NCBI GenBank assembly: GCA_017626405.1
Contig: JAGAIS010000001.1
Span: 124,001-188,000 of the forward strand
DNA length: 64,000 bases
Direction of reading: 5' to 3'
Source: Bacilli bacterium
GTDB taxonomy: Bacteria; Bacillota_I; Bacilli_A; RF39; UBA660
Part shown: piece by piece, positions 43,315 to 52,824 of the stretch
How the letters are laid out: each line of letters starts with the position of its first letter
How positions within the stretch are numbered: position 1 is the first letter of the stretch
Made by a program: the position numbers and the translations under genes
Notes under the pieces: generated by a model
Seen by the model: only the letters and a program-made list of their open reading frames with translations
Databases searched by the model: none
What the model was told of the DNA's origin: nothing

Positions 43315-44376
43315 ATGGGAAAAGTGTTAGATAATCAATGCCCTTGTTGTGGAGCAGTATTGCACTATAATGCATCTTTACTTAAGTTTAAGTGTGAGTA
43401 TTGTGGAAATGAATTCAATATTAAAGATTTAAAAAAAATTCAAGATACAACATTGAAAGAAGATTATAAAGAAGATGAAAAAGATATCAACTATGTTGAG
43501 TATCATTGCTCAAATTGTGGAGCAGAAATTATAGCTGATGAGCAAACAGCAGCTACATTCTGTCTTTATTGTGGAAATACGGCAATACTAAAGAATAAGC
43601 TTTCAGGAGAATTCAAACCTAGTAAGATTATTCCGTTTGCCAAGGATAAAGAAGAAGCAGTTAAAGCTTTCATTGGATTATCTAAAGGGCGTCCTTTTAT
43701 GCCTAAGTCTTTTAATTCAAAAGAGAATATTGAGAAAATTACAGGTCTATATGTTCCTTTTTGGTTATTTGATGTTAATACAGGCGGACAAGTAAGTGCT
43801 GTCGGTACGAAGGTAACACACTGGTCAGTAGGAGACACGCGTTATACAAAGACGAGCTATTATGATTTAGTTAGAAAGGGAACTATGCAATTTAAACAGA
43901 TACCTGTTGATGGTTCAACGAGATTTAATGATGACTTAATGAATTCATTAGAGCCTTTTTTCTTTAATCGACTTGTAGAATACAATCATGCATATCTATC
44001 GGGTTTTTTAGCTGAAAAATATGATGTGTTAGAACAAGATGCGTATGAATCAGCAGAAAAAAGAGCAATTATATCATCGGAGAGCGTTATGCTTAATAGT
44101 ATGGTAAATTATAATACTAAACAAGTTACTAGCAAGACTATCTCGTCAAATAAAGCTTCCAGTGAATATGTATTACTTCCTATTTGGATGGTTAATGTAA
44201 AATATAAAGATGCATATTATACTTTTGCAATGAATGGTCAAACGGGAGAAATTGTTGGAGATATTCCACTTAATAAAACAAAAGTAGTGTTGTGGTCAAT
44301 TGGAATATTTTTGATTGTATTTAGCTTATTCATATTGGCATCATTCATTATTTATTTGTTGGGAGGTGCTGTATGA
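43315..44376 (+). CDS. Zinc-ribbon (TFIIB-type) membrane protein
   Basis: 353 residues. Two zinc ribbons open the protein: CPCCG and CEYCG (near 9-35) and CSNCG and CLYCG (near 64-87). A beta-rich middle domain follows (130-300) and a single membrane helix ends it (about 320-348), so the ribbons face the cytoplasm. Such proteins are found in Bacillota next to TPM-domain proteins, as here, where the stop overlaps the next start (ATGA). Function unknown. Confidence 0.75.
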   Translation: MGKVLDNQCPCCGAVLHYNASLLKFKCEYCGNEFNIKDLKKIQDTTLKEDYKEDEKDINYVEYHCSNCGAEIIADEQTAATFCLYCGNTAILKNKLSGEFKPSKIIPFAKDKEEAVKAFIGLSKGRPFMPKSFNSKENIEKITGLYVPFWLFDVNTGGQVSAVGTKVTHWSVGDTRYTKTSYYDLVRKGTMQFKQIPVDGSTRFNDDLMNSLEPFFFNRLVEYNHAYLSGFLAEKYDVLEQDAYESAEKRAIISSESVMLNSMVNYNTKQVTSKTISSNKASSEYVLLPIWMVNVKYKDAYYTFAMNGQTGEIVGDIPLNKTKVVLWSIGIFLIVFSLFILASFIIYLLGGAV

Positions 44377-45326
44377 AAAAGTACTTATTAATTCTTATTG
44401 CTCTACTTACTATTACTAGTGGCAGTGTATCGGCTGAAGTTAAGACGTATGATAGACAGCAATATGATAATTATGGTGTAAAAAAAGATATTCATATTAA
44501 TGATAACAATATCAATAATATATATGAAACGGCACTTGTTGATGCTTCGGAAAAAATCTACGATTTTGCTGATATACTAACTGAAGAAGAGGAATTACTT
44601 TTAAGGGAAACTGCCAACAATTTTATTCAAAAAAGTAAAATGGATGTCGTAATATTAACAATAAATAAACAGTATTACAATGATTATGAAAATGAAAATA
44701 TAGCTGCTGATTTTTACGATTATAATGACTTTGGATTGGACTTTGAAAACTATAGTGGTATTCTACTACTTAGAAATGCCTATTCATTAGATCCTTATTA
44801 TGATATGTATACATTTGGTGATGCACAAATTTATTATGATTATTCGCGAATGAATAGTATACTAGATTATATAGGTGATGATATTGGAGATAGAAATTAC
44901 TATAATGCGTTTAAAAGTTTTATATATGAATTGGATTTCTATTATGAAACTGGAATATCTCCTGTATATAGGGATTACTACATAGATTCTAATGGGGATT
45001 TACATAAGAGATTTAATCCGCCAATTATTCCTGCACTTTTTGTATCTTCAATAGTTACTCTTATTATTATAGTTATTTTAGTTAAGAGAAATAAGCTTGT
45101 AAGTAAACCTACAAAAGCCGATGAATACTTAGATGTAAATTCTATTAACTATACGGAAAAAACAGATACTTTCAAGAATGCTGTTACAAGTTCATATACA
45201 GTATCATCATCGAGTGGAGGTTCTAGTGGAGGACATTCAAGTGGTGGCTCACGTTCAAGCGGAGGCTCACATTCTCACGGCTCGAGTGGAAGAGGTCACT
45301 CAAGTGGTGGAGGAAGACATAGATAG
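44373..45326 (+). CDS. TPM-domain protein with Ser/Gly/His-rich tail
   Basis: 317 residues. Signal peptide (1-20, ending SVSA), TPM domain about 50-200 starting YDFADILTEEEELLLRETA, a membrane helix near 222-242 and a low-complexity tail of Ser, Gly and His with repeated SSGG and HSSGG. TPM domains have been linked to membrane-protein quality control and photosystem repair in other lineages; the His-rich tail could bind metal. Translationally coupled to the zinc-ribbon gene. Confidence 0.82.
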   Translation: MKKYLLILIALLTITSGSVSAEVKTYDRQQYDNYGVKKDIHINDNNINNIYETALVDASEKIYDFADILTEEEELLLRETANNFIQKSKMDVVILTINKQYYNDYENENIAADFYDYNDFGLDFENYSGILLLRNAYSLDPYYDMYTFGDAQIYYDYSRMNSILDYIGDDIGDRNYYNAFKSFIYELDFYYETGISPVYRDYYIDSNGDLHKRFNPPIIPALFVSSIVTLIIIVILVKRNKLVSKPTKADEYLDVNSINYTEKTDTFKNAVTSSYTVSSSSGGSSGGHSSGGSRSSGGSHSHGSSGRGHSSGGGRHR

Positions 45327-45335
45327 GGTGATTTT

Positions 45336-46425
45336 ATGCACGAATATTTAAAGGTATTAAATGAAACATTAGAAAATATTAATTCTATTGGGAGGTCACT
45401 TTGACCTTGATTCTAAAATTTCAAAAATTAAAGAATTAGAGGAGTTGCTAAATGATTCTAATATTTGGGATAATGCAGAAAGAGCAACTTCTATTACAAG
45501 TGAACTTGCCAATTTAAAAAAAGAAATAGCAGAATATAATGAGATAAAAAAATTGATTACTGATGAAATAGAATTAATTGAACTCATGAGTGAAGTTGAG
45601 TTTAATGATTATATCGATAATCTAGATAAGGTTATTCTTGATATTAAAGAAAAGGTATCGAGTTTTGAAATAAAAGCATTGTTAAGTGGTGAATATGACG
45701 ATGATAATTGCTTCTTGGAAATTCATCCGGGAGCTGGTGGAACGGAAGCTCAAGATTGGGCTGAAATGTTACTTCGCATGTATTCGATGTTTGCATCAAA
45801 AAATAACTATTCATTTGATGTTCTCGATAAGCAAAATGGAGATGAAGCTGGAATTAAAAGTGTAATTGTTCATATCAAGGGAGATCATGCGTATGGATAT
45901 TTCAAAAGTGAGATAGGAGTTCATAGGTTAGTAAGAATTTCACCATTTGACTCAAGTGCTAGAAGACATACTTCATTTGCTGCTGTCAATGTAACTCCGG
46001 AAATAGCAGAAACTAGCGATATCGAAATTCAGGACGATGATGTTAGAATCGATGTTTATAGATCGAGTGGATGTGGTGGACAGGGAGTAAATACAACGGA
46101 CTCGGCTGTAAGAATTACTCACATTCCAACAGGTATTGTCGTTGCTGTCCAAAATGAGAGAAGTCAGCTTAAGAATAAAGAAATTGCATTTAATATATTA
46201 AGAAGTAAATTAAAGAAATTGAGTGATGAAGCTCGTAAGAATAAGATTAATAGTTTAAAGGGAAATGAGAATATTAATTTTGGTAGTCAAATTAGAAATT
46301 ATGTATTGGAACCATATAGCTTAGTTAAAGATTTACGTACTGATTGTGAATCCAATAATCCAACTAAAGTACTTGATGGAGATATCCTTCCTTTTATCGA
46401 AGCATATCTTAGAATAAAGAGGTAA
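45336..46425 (+). CDS. prfB: Peptide chain release factor 2, programmed +1 frameshift
   Basis: Joins 45336-45401 and 45403-46425, product about 362 residues. Frame 0 starts at ATG 45336 behind GGGTGA and stops at TGA 45402 after 22 codons. Just before, GGGAGG (an internal Shine-Dalgarno) is followed by TCA-CTT-TGA-C, the classical RF2 autoregulatory slip site: low RF2 lets the ribosome shift +1 and continue at GAC. The catalytic GGQ is in SGCGGQGVNTTDS near 250, and the anticodon-like SPF is in VRISPFDSS near 205. RF2 reads UGA and UAA, which shows UGA is a stop here. Confidence 0.97.
45391..45405 (+). promoter_or_regulatory. RF2 frameshift element
   Basis: GGAGG-TCA-CTT-TGA-C: internal ribosome-binding sequence, slippery CTT and in-frame TGA followed by C, the poor termination context. 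Confidence 0.95.
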
Positions 46426-46427
46426 AT

Positions 46428-47258
46428 ATGAAAAGTTTAATGAGATATTTAATTATTGTTATTTCTTGTTTGATTATAGCTCTAGACATTAACTTTATTA
46501 TTATTCCCAATAATTTAGTTATGTTTGGATTTAATGGAATTTCCATTTTAGTATATTATTTAAATCAGACCAATCCAGCAATTAATATATTGTTACTCAA
46601 TATATTATCTATGTTAATCGGGTATTTAGTTTTAAATAAAAAGGTTGTAAAGTATTATTTGCTTCCTGGCTTACTAATTCCATTAATGGTACTTATTACA
46701 CAGCCCCTTACTAATATTATTAGTTTTGAACTCCCTGAGATGTTGCTTGTAGTAATTGTTGGAGGAGTACTAGCAGGTTATGGATATAGTATGATTTATA
46801 AAGAAGGATACTCAGCAGGAAGTATATTCTTGCTTGAAGAAGTATTGGGAAAATTAACACATTTTCACAGTAAGATATATACTTGGATTATTGATATTGG
46901 AATTGTACTTTTATCTATGGTATTATTAAATCCAACTGTTGCTCTTTATTCTCTTGTAATAATAATTATATCTAAGTACATGATAACGAAAGCAAGATTT
47001 GGCATAAATGATTCGAAAATGTTCTATATTATTACAACTAAAGAAAAGGAAGTAAAAAACTTCATTATGCATGATTTAAAATATGAACTTACTGTACTTG
47101 ATGCAAAGGGCGGATTTACTAAAAAAGATAATAAGATATTATTTACTGTTATTTCTTCTAATGATTATTATAAATTAAAAGAGGGAATTAAGGTAATTGA
47201 TGCTAATGCTTTTATAGCTATTACTGATACTTATGATGTTGTATCGAGAAGTGTTTAG
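46428..47258 (+). CDS. YitT-family membrane protein
   Basis: 276 residues. Five to six hydrophobic helices (about 5-175), then a cytoplasmic DUF2179 domain (about 190-276) with FYIITTKEKEVKNFIM and GGFTKKDNKILFTVIS. The FIIIPNNLVMFGFNGISIL segment at the N-terminus is typical. Function of the family is not established. Starts two bases after prfB with AGAGGTAA upstream, so probably co-transcribed. Confidence 0.87.
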   Translation: MKSLMRYLIIVISCLIIALDINFIIIPNNLVMFGFNGISILVYYLNQTNPAINILLLNILSMLIGYLVLNKKVVKYYLLPGLLIPLMVLITQPLTNIISFELPEMLLVVIVGGVLAGYGYSMIYKEGYSAGSIFLLEEVLGKLTHFHSKIYTWIIDIGIVLLSMVLLNPTVALYSLVIIIISKYMITKARFGINDSKMFYIITTKEKEVKNFIMHDLKYELTVLDAKGGFTKKDNKILFTVISSNDYYKLKEGIKVIDANAFIAITDTYDVVSRSV

Positions 47259-47268
47259 AGGTGGAAAT

Positions 47269-47715
47269 ATGAAAAAGATTAAAATATTATTGCTAATTGT
47301 TTCTATTTTATTAGTAAGTGGATGTGGAACGACAAAAGAACCTGTTACTCCGGAAGAGTTCGTATTAATTGCTGAAAATCAAGGTTTAACAACTTATGAT
47401 GATTCTGCTAGCTTTGATTATGTAGAATCAGCCTATGTAGCAGCAATTAAAGATTTAAAAGTTATCTATATTAAGGGTAAGAAGAAAACTGATGTTGAAG
47501 GTACTTTTATTGATCAATGCAATAACATTTATAAGCGCGCATTAGAAGGATATAAAGATTCAAAAAAGAGTGGAAGCAATTGGTCGACATTAAAGATTAC
47601 TGACAGTGATAATTATTATTTTATATCTTTAATTGATGATACATATATTTATATTGAAGGTTCTATTGAAAAGAAAGATAAAATAGAACGCATAATTGAT
47701 GAATTAAAATATTAG
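47269..47715 (+). CDS. Lipoprotein of unknown function
   Basis: 148 residues. A type II signal peptide with lipobox LVSGC (Cys near residue 19) predicts lipidation and anchoring outside the membrane. The mature part is a small alpha/beta domain with no recognised family. AGAGGTGG precedes ATG 47269, ten bases after the YitT gene. Confidence 0.8.
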   Translation: MKKIKILLLIVSILLVSGCGTTKEPVTPEEFVLIAENQGLTTYDDSASFDYVESAYVAAIKDLKVIYIKGKKKTDVEGTFIDQCNNIYKRALEGYKDSKKSGSNWSTLKITDSDNYYFISLIDDTYIYIEGSIEKKDKIERIIDELKY

Positions 47716-47779
47716 AGATATATTTTTGTAAATGGTAATGTAAATAAATTGTTTTATGTACACTAGTTATACTAAAAGT

Positions 47780-47788
47780 TGATATAAT
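47780..47788 (+). promoter_or_regulatory. Extended -10 promoter of the 47812 gene
   Basis: TGATATAAT followed 23 bases later by the ATG. Confidence 0.6.
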
Positions 47789-47811
47789 ACTTTTGTATAG
47801 GAGTGGTGTTT

Positions 47812-48225
47812 ATGCCAGACAATAATAATGTTATTGATTTAGGTAAATTTAGATCTTTCCATGAACAATTAGCTAATATTCAATTGGTCGTTGATAAATT
47901 GCTTACTAAGCAAAATGCTAGTGTATATAATAAAATAGGCACTAAGATTGAAGTTCTATTTAATAGTATAAATGCTATAGATGTAAAAAATGCACCAATA
48001 GAAGAAATTAGAAATTTAATTGATTTATTAAAAAAACTTAGAGAAACATGTATTACTTTAAGTAGTTATAAAAAATACTTATTGTCTGTTCTACCTGGAG
48101 TTGTTAATAATCTTGAAGAGTCTATATCTCAAAATGAGGTACAGAGTGTTGCTCCTCAAGTCCAAGAAAACACTCAATCTGCTAAGATGTTAGAACTTGT
48201 AAATAATGAAGGAAATGCTGCATAA
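47812..48225 (+). CDS. Hypothetical helical protein
   Basis: Not recognised. 137 residues, no signal peptide, mainly helical with Leu/Ile heptad-like spacing (about 15-90) and a Gln/Ser/Glu-rich tail. TAGGAGTGG precedes ATG 47812. Own promoter and terminator. Confidence 0.7.
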   Translation: MPDNNNVIDLGKFRSFHEQLANIQLVVDKLLTKQNASVYNKIGTKIEVLFNSINAIDVKNAPIEEIRNLIDLLKKLRETCITLSSYKKYLLSVLPGVVNNLEESISQNEVQSVAPQVQENTQSAKMLELVNNEGNAA

Positions 48226-48238
48226 CATTTCCTTTTTC
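48209..48238 (+). terminator. Terminator of the 47812 gene
   Basis: AAGGAAATG (48209-48217) with CATTTCCTT (48226-48234), overlapping the stop codon, T run. Confidence 0.85.
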
Positions 48239-48308
48239 ATTTCATTTTCATAAACAAGTTATATATTTTTATTGTGAGATGTGATAAAATCAATAATAGG
48301 TGAGAGTT

Positions 48309-49241
48309 ATGGCAACGAAAATATTCAAAACTCTTGACGAACAGATTGAAATTTTAAAGAATAAAGGGTTAGTTGTAGATGATGTAGACTATGCCAAGAA
48401 TATAATCTTGAGAGAAAACTATTTCTTCTTAATGGGCTATCGTCATTTATTTATGCGTGATGACAACAAAAAGAGATTTATAGAGGGAACAACATTTAGA
48501 GAACTTTATTCATTGTTTTATTTTGATCGTCAACTACGAAATATTATGTTTAAAAATATTTTGATAATTGAAAATAATACTAAGAGTATATTCTCGTATA
48601 TCTTGTCTCAAAAATATGGTTATCGTGAAGCTGAGTATTTGCGTCCACAGAATTATAATCAATCTCCAGAAAAAGTAAGACAAGTTAATGATTTACTTAA
48701 AAAGATGAAGAGACAGATTAGAGTCAATGGTGGTCAACACGAGGCTACTAAGCACTATATAAATAATTATGGATATATTCCATTGTGGGTTGTAGTAAAA
48801 GTGTTATCTTTTGGTATTACTTCTGAATTATATACAATAATGAAAATTAATGATCAAAAAGAGATAGCAAAAGAATTCAATGTTGATTCTGAATACTTAC
48901 TTACATTTTTACCAATACTTTCTAATTATCGTAATCTATGTGCTCACGAAGATATTCTTTTTGAACATCGAACACAAAAATTGATACCGGACACTGAGTA
49001 TCATAAATATTTGAATATTCCATATATTAATGATGAATATATATATGGTAAAGGTGATTTATTTTCAGTAATAATCATATTTAAGTATTTACTTAGTAAG
49101 GATGACTTTAGATTACTTATGAATGAATTATCTTATGAGATTGATGCTTTAAGTGGTAGATTGAATTCTATTTCAATAAACAAGGTATTAGATAGGATGG
49201 GATTTCCATCAAATTATAAATCTTTATTAGAAATTGATTAG
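48309..49241 (+). CDS. Abi_2/AbiD-AbiF-like HEPN protein
   Basis: 310 residues, predicted abortive-infection protein. It follows the Abi_2 pattern: TLDEQIEILKNKGLVVDD at the N-terminus, the ENYFFLMGYRHLF segment near 40, YFDRQLRN near 73, and the HEPN RNase motif NYRNLCAHEDILFEHRTQ near 213 (R-x4-H). HEPN proteins of this group are thought to cleave RNA on phage infection. AGGTGAGAG precedes ATG 48309. It lies among housekeeping genes, 10 bases before htrA. Confidence 0.85.
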   Translation: MATKIFKTLDEQIEILKNKGLVVDDVDYAKNIILRENYFFLMGYRHLFMRDDNKKRFIEGTTFRELYSLFYFDRQLRNIMFKNILIIENNTKSIFSYILSQKYGYREAEYLRPQNYNQSPEKVRQVNDLLKKMKRQIRVNGGQHEATKHYINNYGYIPLWVVVKVLSFGITSELYTIMKINDQKEIAKEFNVDSEYLLTFLPILSNYRNLCAHEDILFEHRTQKLIPDTEYHKYLNIPYINDEYIYGKGDLFSVIIIFKYLLSKDDFRLLMNELSYEIDALSGRLNSISINKVLDRMGFPSNYKSLLEID

Positions 49242-49251
49242 AGGTGGATTT

Positions 49252-50385
49252 ATGGAAAGTAAAAAAAATAATAAGGGATTGATGATTGCACTAATTGTTG
49301 CGATTGTAGTACTAGTAGGATGTGTAGGATTCGATATTTATTTAAATATAATGCCAGAATTATCTCCACATAAGACAGTTGAGACAGTTACAAAGGAACA
49401 GGTTACAATAACTGATGAAGGTATAGCTAAGTCAGTTGATAAAGTATATGATGCAACAGTAATTGTCAAAGATTATAATAGTTCTTCAATTACTGGTTGG
49501 GGAAGCGGATTTGTATATAAGACTGATGATAAGTATGGATATATATTAACAAATCATCATGTTATTGATGGTGCTAAAAAGGTAATAATTGAATATAGTG
49601 ATGAAACAACTGCAGAAGCAACAATAGTCGGAAGCGATGAATATGCTGATGTTGCACTATTAAAAGTGCCTGTTGATACTGTAAAGAAAGTTGCAAGTAT
49701 AGGTTCTAGTGAAAATTTAAATGTTGGAGATACAATTTTTGCTATTGGTACGCCAATTAACTTAGCTTATTCATTTACTGTTACAAGAGGAATTGTCTCA
49801 GGTAAAGATCGCTTAGTTGCTATGAGTAAAGAATCTAATTATACGAGTTATTTTGATCGTTATAAAAATGCTGAAACTTGGTATATGAGTTTAATTCAAA
49901 TAGATGCATCAATTAATTCAGGTAATAGTGGTGGTCCACTTTCAAATGCTAATGGAGAAATTGTTGGAATTACAAATAGTAAATTAACAAGTTCTTATAC
50001 TTCAAGTAGTATTGAAAATATGGGATTTGCTATTCCAATTGAATATGCATTATCTATAGCAGAAAAAATCGAAAAGGGAGAATCATTAGAAAGACCAACT
50101 ATGGGTGTTTCGATGACTACTATTGATGCTGCAAGTAATTCGGGAATCAAGTTAGGTGACGATATAACTTATGGAGCAGTAATTACTGAGGTTGTTAAAG
50201 GGTCTAATGCTGATCGTGCAGGGTTAGAATCTGGTGATGTTATAATTGCTATGGATGATAAGAAGATTACTGATTACAAATATTTAAAATACTATTTATA
50301 TAATTATAGTATAGGAGATACAGCAACTATTAAATATATTAGAAATAATAAGGAACATACAACGAAGATAACTTTTAAAGGATAA
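49252..50385 (+). CDS. htrA: HtrA/DegP-like serine protease with PDZ domain
   Basis: 377 residues, anchored by one N-terminal helix (about 8-28) with the protease outside the membrane. The catalytic triad is His in TNHHVIDG near 103, Asp in DEYADVALLK near 133 and Ser in NSGNSGGPL near 226; a C-terminal PDZ domain (about 280-375) follows. Quality-control protease for exported proteins. AGAGGTGG precedes ATG 49252. Confidence 0.93.
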   Translation: MESKKNNKGLMIALIVAIVVLVGCVGFDIYLNIMPELSPHKTVETVTKEQVTITDEGIAKSVDKVYDATVIVKDYNSSSITGWGSGFVYKTDDKYGYILTNHHVIDGAKKVIIEYSDETTAEATIVGSDEYADVALLKVPVDTVKKVASIGSSENLNVGDTIFAIGTPINLAYSFTVTRGIVSGKDRLVAMSKESNYTSYFDRYKNAETWYMSLIQIDASINSGNSGGPLSNANGEIVGITNSKLTSSYTSSSIENMGFAIPIEYALSIAEKIEKGESLERPTMGVSMTTIDAASNSGIKLGDDITYGAVITEVVKGSNADRAGLESGDVIIAMDDKKITDYKYLKYYLYNYSIGDTATIKYIRNNKEHTTKITFKG

Positions 50386-50453
50386 TATATCCTTTTTTTT
50401 AATTGAATAATAATACTTTATGCTTTATAATACAATAAGAAAAGAGGAATACT

Positions 50454-51560
50454 ATGGGATTAAAAGCTGGTATAGTTGGACTTCCTAATGTTGGAAAGAG
50501 TACTTTATTTAATGCTATTACAAAACAAAAAATATTAGCTGCAAATTATCCGTTTGCAACTATTGATCCAAATGTTGGAGTTGTTACTGTTCCCGATACG
50601 AGACTCGATTATTTAGTATCTCTTTATAATCCGAAGTCAATAGTTCCAACAGCTTATGAGTTTATCGATATTGCTGGACTTGTTAAGGGAGCATCAAATG
50701 GCGAGGGACTTGGGAATAAGTTTTTGAGTCATATTAGAGAAGTAGATGCTATTGTTGAAGTAGTTAGATGCTTTGAATCAAAGGATATAACTCATGTTGA
50801 GGGTACAGTAGATCCAATTCGCGATATTGAAATAATTAATGTCGAATTAATATTGGCAGATTTAGAAGTTATTCAAAATAGAATAAATAAACTTGGTAAG
50901 AAAGTTTCAATGACTAAAGATAAGAGTGAACTATTAGAGATTAATACATTGAATAAATGTATAGAAAATCTTGAAAAGAATATTCCTTTGCGATTAGTAG
51001 AATTTGATGAATTTGAATTGGGAGTACTAAAGAACTTTTCCCTAATAACTTTAAAGCCAATAATATATGCTGCTAATGTATCTGAAGATACGATTGAGAT
51101 AGGAAAAAATGAATATACAGAGATGGTATCAGAGTATGCATCGCGTGAAAAAGCTGGAGTAATTGTTATGTGTGCAAAGATTGAAGAAGAACTAGCTGAT
51201 ATGAGTGATGAAGATCGTGCTATATTTATGGAAGAATTGGGAATACAAAATAGTGGGTTAGACAAGCTTATATTTGCAACTTATAATCTACTAGGACTTG
51301 CAACATTCTTTACAGCAGGAACTGATGAATGCCGTGCATGGACTTTTAAAAAGGGAATGAAAGCTCCTGAATGTGCTGGTATTATTCACACTGATTTTGA
51401 GCGTGGTTTTATTAAAGCTGAAGTAATGAGTTTTGATGATTTAAAAACTTATGGATCAGAGCTAAAGGTAAAGGAAGCAGGAAGAGTAAGACTCGAAGGT
51501 AAAGAATATCTTATGAAGGATGGAGATATTGCATATTTTAGATTTAATGTAAGCAAATAA
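50454..51560 (+). CDS. ychF: Ribosome-associated GTPase/ATPase YchF
   Basis: 368 residues, universal Obg-like P-loop protein that hydrolyses ATP and binds ribosomes. G1 GLPNVGKSTLFNA (9-21), DIAGLVKGAS near 72, the coiled-coil insertion and the C-terminal TGS domain are complete. AAGAGGAA precedes the ATG. Confidence 0.96.
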   Translation: MGLKAGIVGLPNVGKSTLFNAITKQKILAANYPFATIDPNVGVVTVPDTRLDYLVSLYNPKSIVPTAYEFIDIAGLVKGASNGEGLGNKFLSHIREVDAIVEVVRCFESKDITHVEGTVDPIRDIEIINVELILADLEVIQNRINKLGKKVSMTKDKSELLEINTLNKCIENLEKNIPLRLVEFDEFELGVLKNFSLITLKPIIYAANVSEDTIEIGKNEYTEMVSEYASREKAGVIVMCAKIEEELADMSDEDRAIFMEELGIQNSGLDKLIFATYNLLGLATFFTAGTDECRAWTFKKGMKAPECAGIIHTDFERGFIKAEVMSFDDLKTYGSELKVKEAGRVRLEGKEYLMKDGDIAYFRFNVSK

Positions 51561-51593
51561 AGACATATTAATGTCTTTTTTTTATGTTATAAT
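51559..51593 (+). promoter_or_regulatory. Terminator merged with promoter
   Basis: AAAGACAT (51559-51566) with ATGTCTTT (51571-51578), T run, then TGTTATAAT with -10 at 51588-51593. Confidence 0.75.
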
Positions 51594-51615
51594 ATTTTTT
51601 AAGAGGGTGATTTAA

Positions 51616-52752
51616 ATGGTTGTTGCAACATATCATGGAGGCAATACGGATAACGAGGAAATCAATTATACAAATTGGAATGAGTGGATTGCTGCTATTA
51701 GGGAAGATTTTAGAAAATTTATCGAATACAGATTAAATGATATCGATAATAGTAAAAACCTGATAAAACATTTGAGAAGTGTTTCAGAAAATTTATCCAA
51801 TACTTGCCCTTTAGGAATAGATTATTTGGGAGTTTTCAAAATAGATATAGGAGAATTTTATACTATAATTGAATATCCAGTATATGATGGAAAATTTAAT
51901 AGATATAACTGTGCGCATGCAATTATTAGTCGCGATTATCGAGATTTTATATTTGTCGATAATATTAATTCTTCTCCTACTATTACACATTATGAGGTAT
52001 CAGAAAAAGTATTAGAAGAAAAATTTGTTCCTGGAATTGATTTGATTTGGAGCGAAGAAAATTTAGAAGATAATCTCGAATACTTGCGTGGAGATGCGGA
52101 TAGTGTGTTGGAGCTAGGTGGATTTGCCGATGAACCTGAAGATGTAGATGGAGATTATCAATCATTTAATTATTGTCTAGCAATCGATTATGCTTCATCT
52201 ATGTATGATGAAGACTTTGAATCTTTAGGATATATGGGTTCTAATCTATTTAATAAGGTATCATATTGGTTAAATTATAATGGTGAATCAGAAGGTGATG
52301 ATTTAAAATTTATTCAAGGGATACCAAAAGGTGAATTTATGACTGCTTTTAATCGTACATTTTCTGAAGCGGTCTTTGAAAGAAGAATAGGAGATATTGC
52401 TGAGAGTCTAATATATAATGGGAATATTAGACCTAGTTTATATTTTACTGCTATAGCTTTTTCAGAACCGATAGAAGATATCTTAAATCAAATACTTGGA
52501 TACATTAACGATCCTAAAGAGTATGATGCTTTTGTAAATGAATTAATGATTTTAATAAACGAAGAATACATGAGATTAGACGGAGAAGAGAGAACCCAAT
52601 TTATTCAAAGAATAAAAAAATATTTAAACTATATGCCAATTTCTCATAATAAAGATTTTTTAGAAAATAATTATGGTTTTGAATGGTTTGATGATGTTTT
52701 TGTCATAAAGGGAAGAGAAAGAAAATTGAGTGGAGAGATTTCAAATAAATAA
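51616..52752 (+). CDS. Hypothetical acidic protein
   Basis: Not recognised. 378 residues, strongly acidic, no signal peptide or membrane helix. The middle part (about 85-170) has many Asp/Tyr residues; the C-terminal part is helical. GAGGGTGA precedes the ATG. Own promoter and terminator. The small unknown gene at 52825 follows as a separate unit. Confidence 0.72.
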   Translation: MVVATYHGGNTDNEEINYTNWNEWIAAIREDFRKFIEYRLNDIDNSKNLIKHLRSVSENLSNTCPLGIDYLGVFKIDIGEFYTIIEYPVYDGKFNRYNCAHAIISRDYRDFIFVDNINSSPTITHYEVSEKVLEEKFVPGIDLIWSEENLEDNLEYLRGDADSVLELGGFADEPEDVDGDYQSFNYCLAIDYASSMYDEDFESLGYMGSNLFNKVSYWLNYNGESEGDDLKFIQGIPKGEFMTAFNRTFSEAVFERRIGDIAESLIYNGNIRPSLYFTAIAFSEPIEDILNQILGYINDPKEYDAFVNELMILINEEYMRLDGEERTQFIQRIKKYLNYMPISHNKDFLENNYGFEWFDDVFVIKGRERKLSGEISNK

Positions 52753-52770
52753 TTTAAATTTATAGTATAC

Positions 52771-52803
52771 AAGGTTTATAAAACCTTTTTTCTTTGTTAT
52801 AAT
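52771..52803 (+). promoter_or_regulatory. Terminator merged with promoter
   Basis: AAGGTTT (52771-52777) with AAACCTT (52781-52787), T run, then TGTTATAAT with -10 at 52798-52803. Confidence 0.72.
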
Positions 52804-52824
52804 TTATTTATCAGGGTGATTTAT

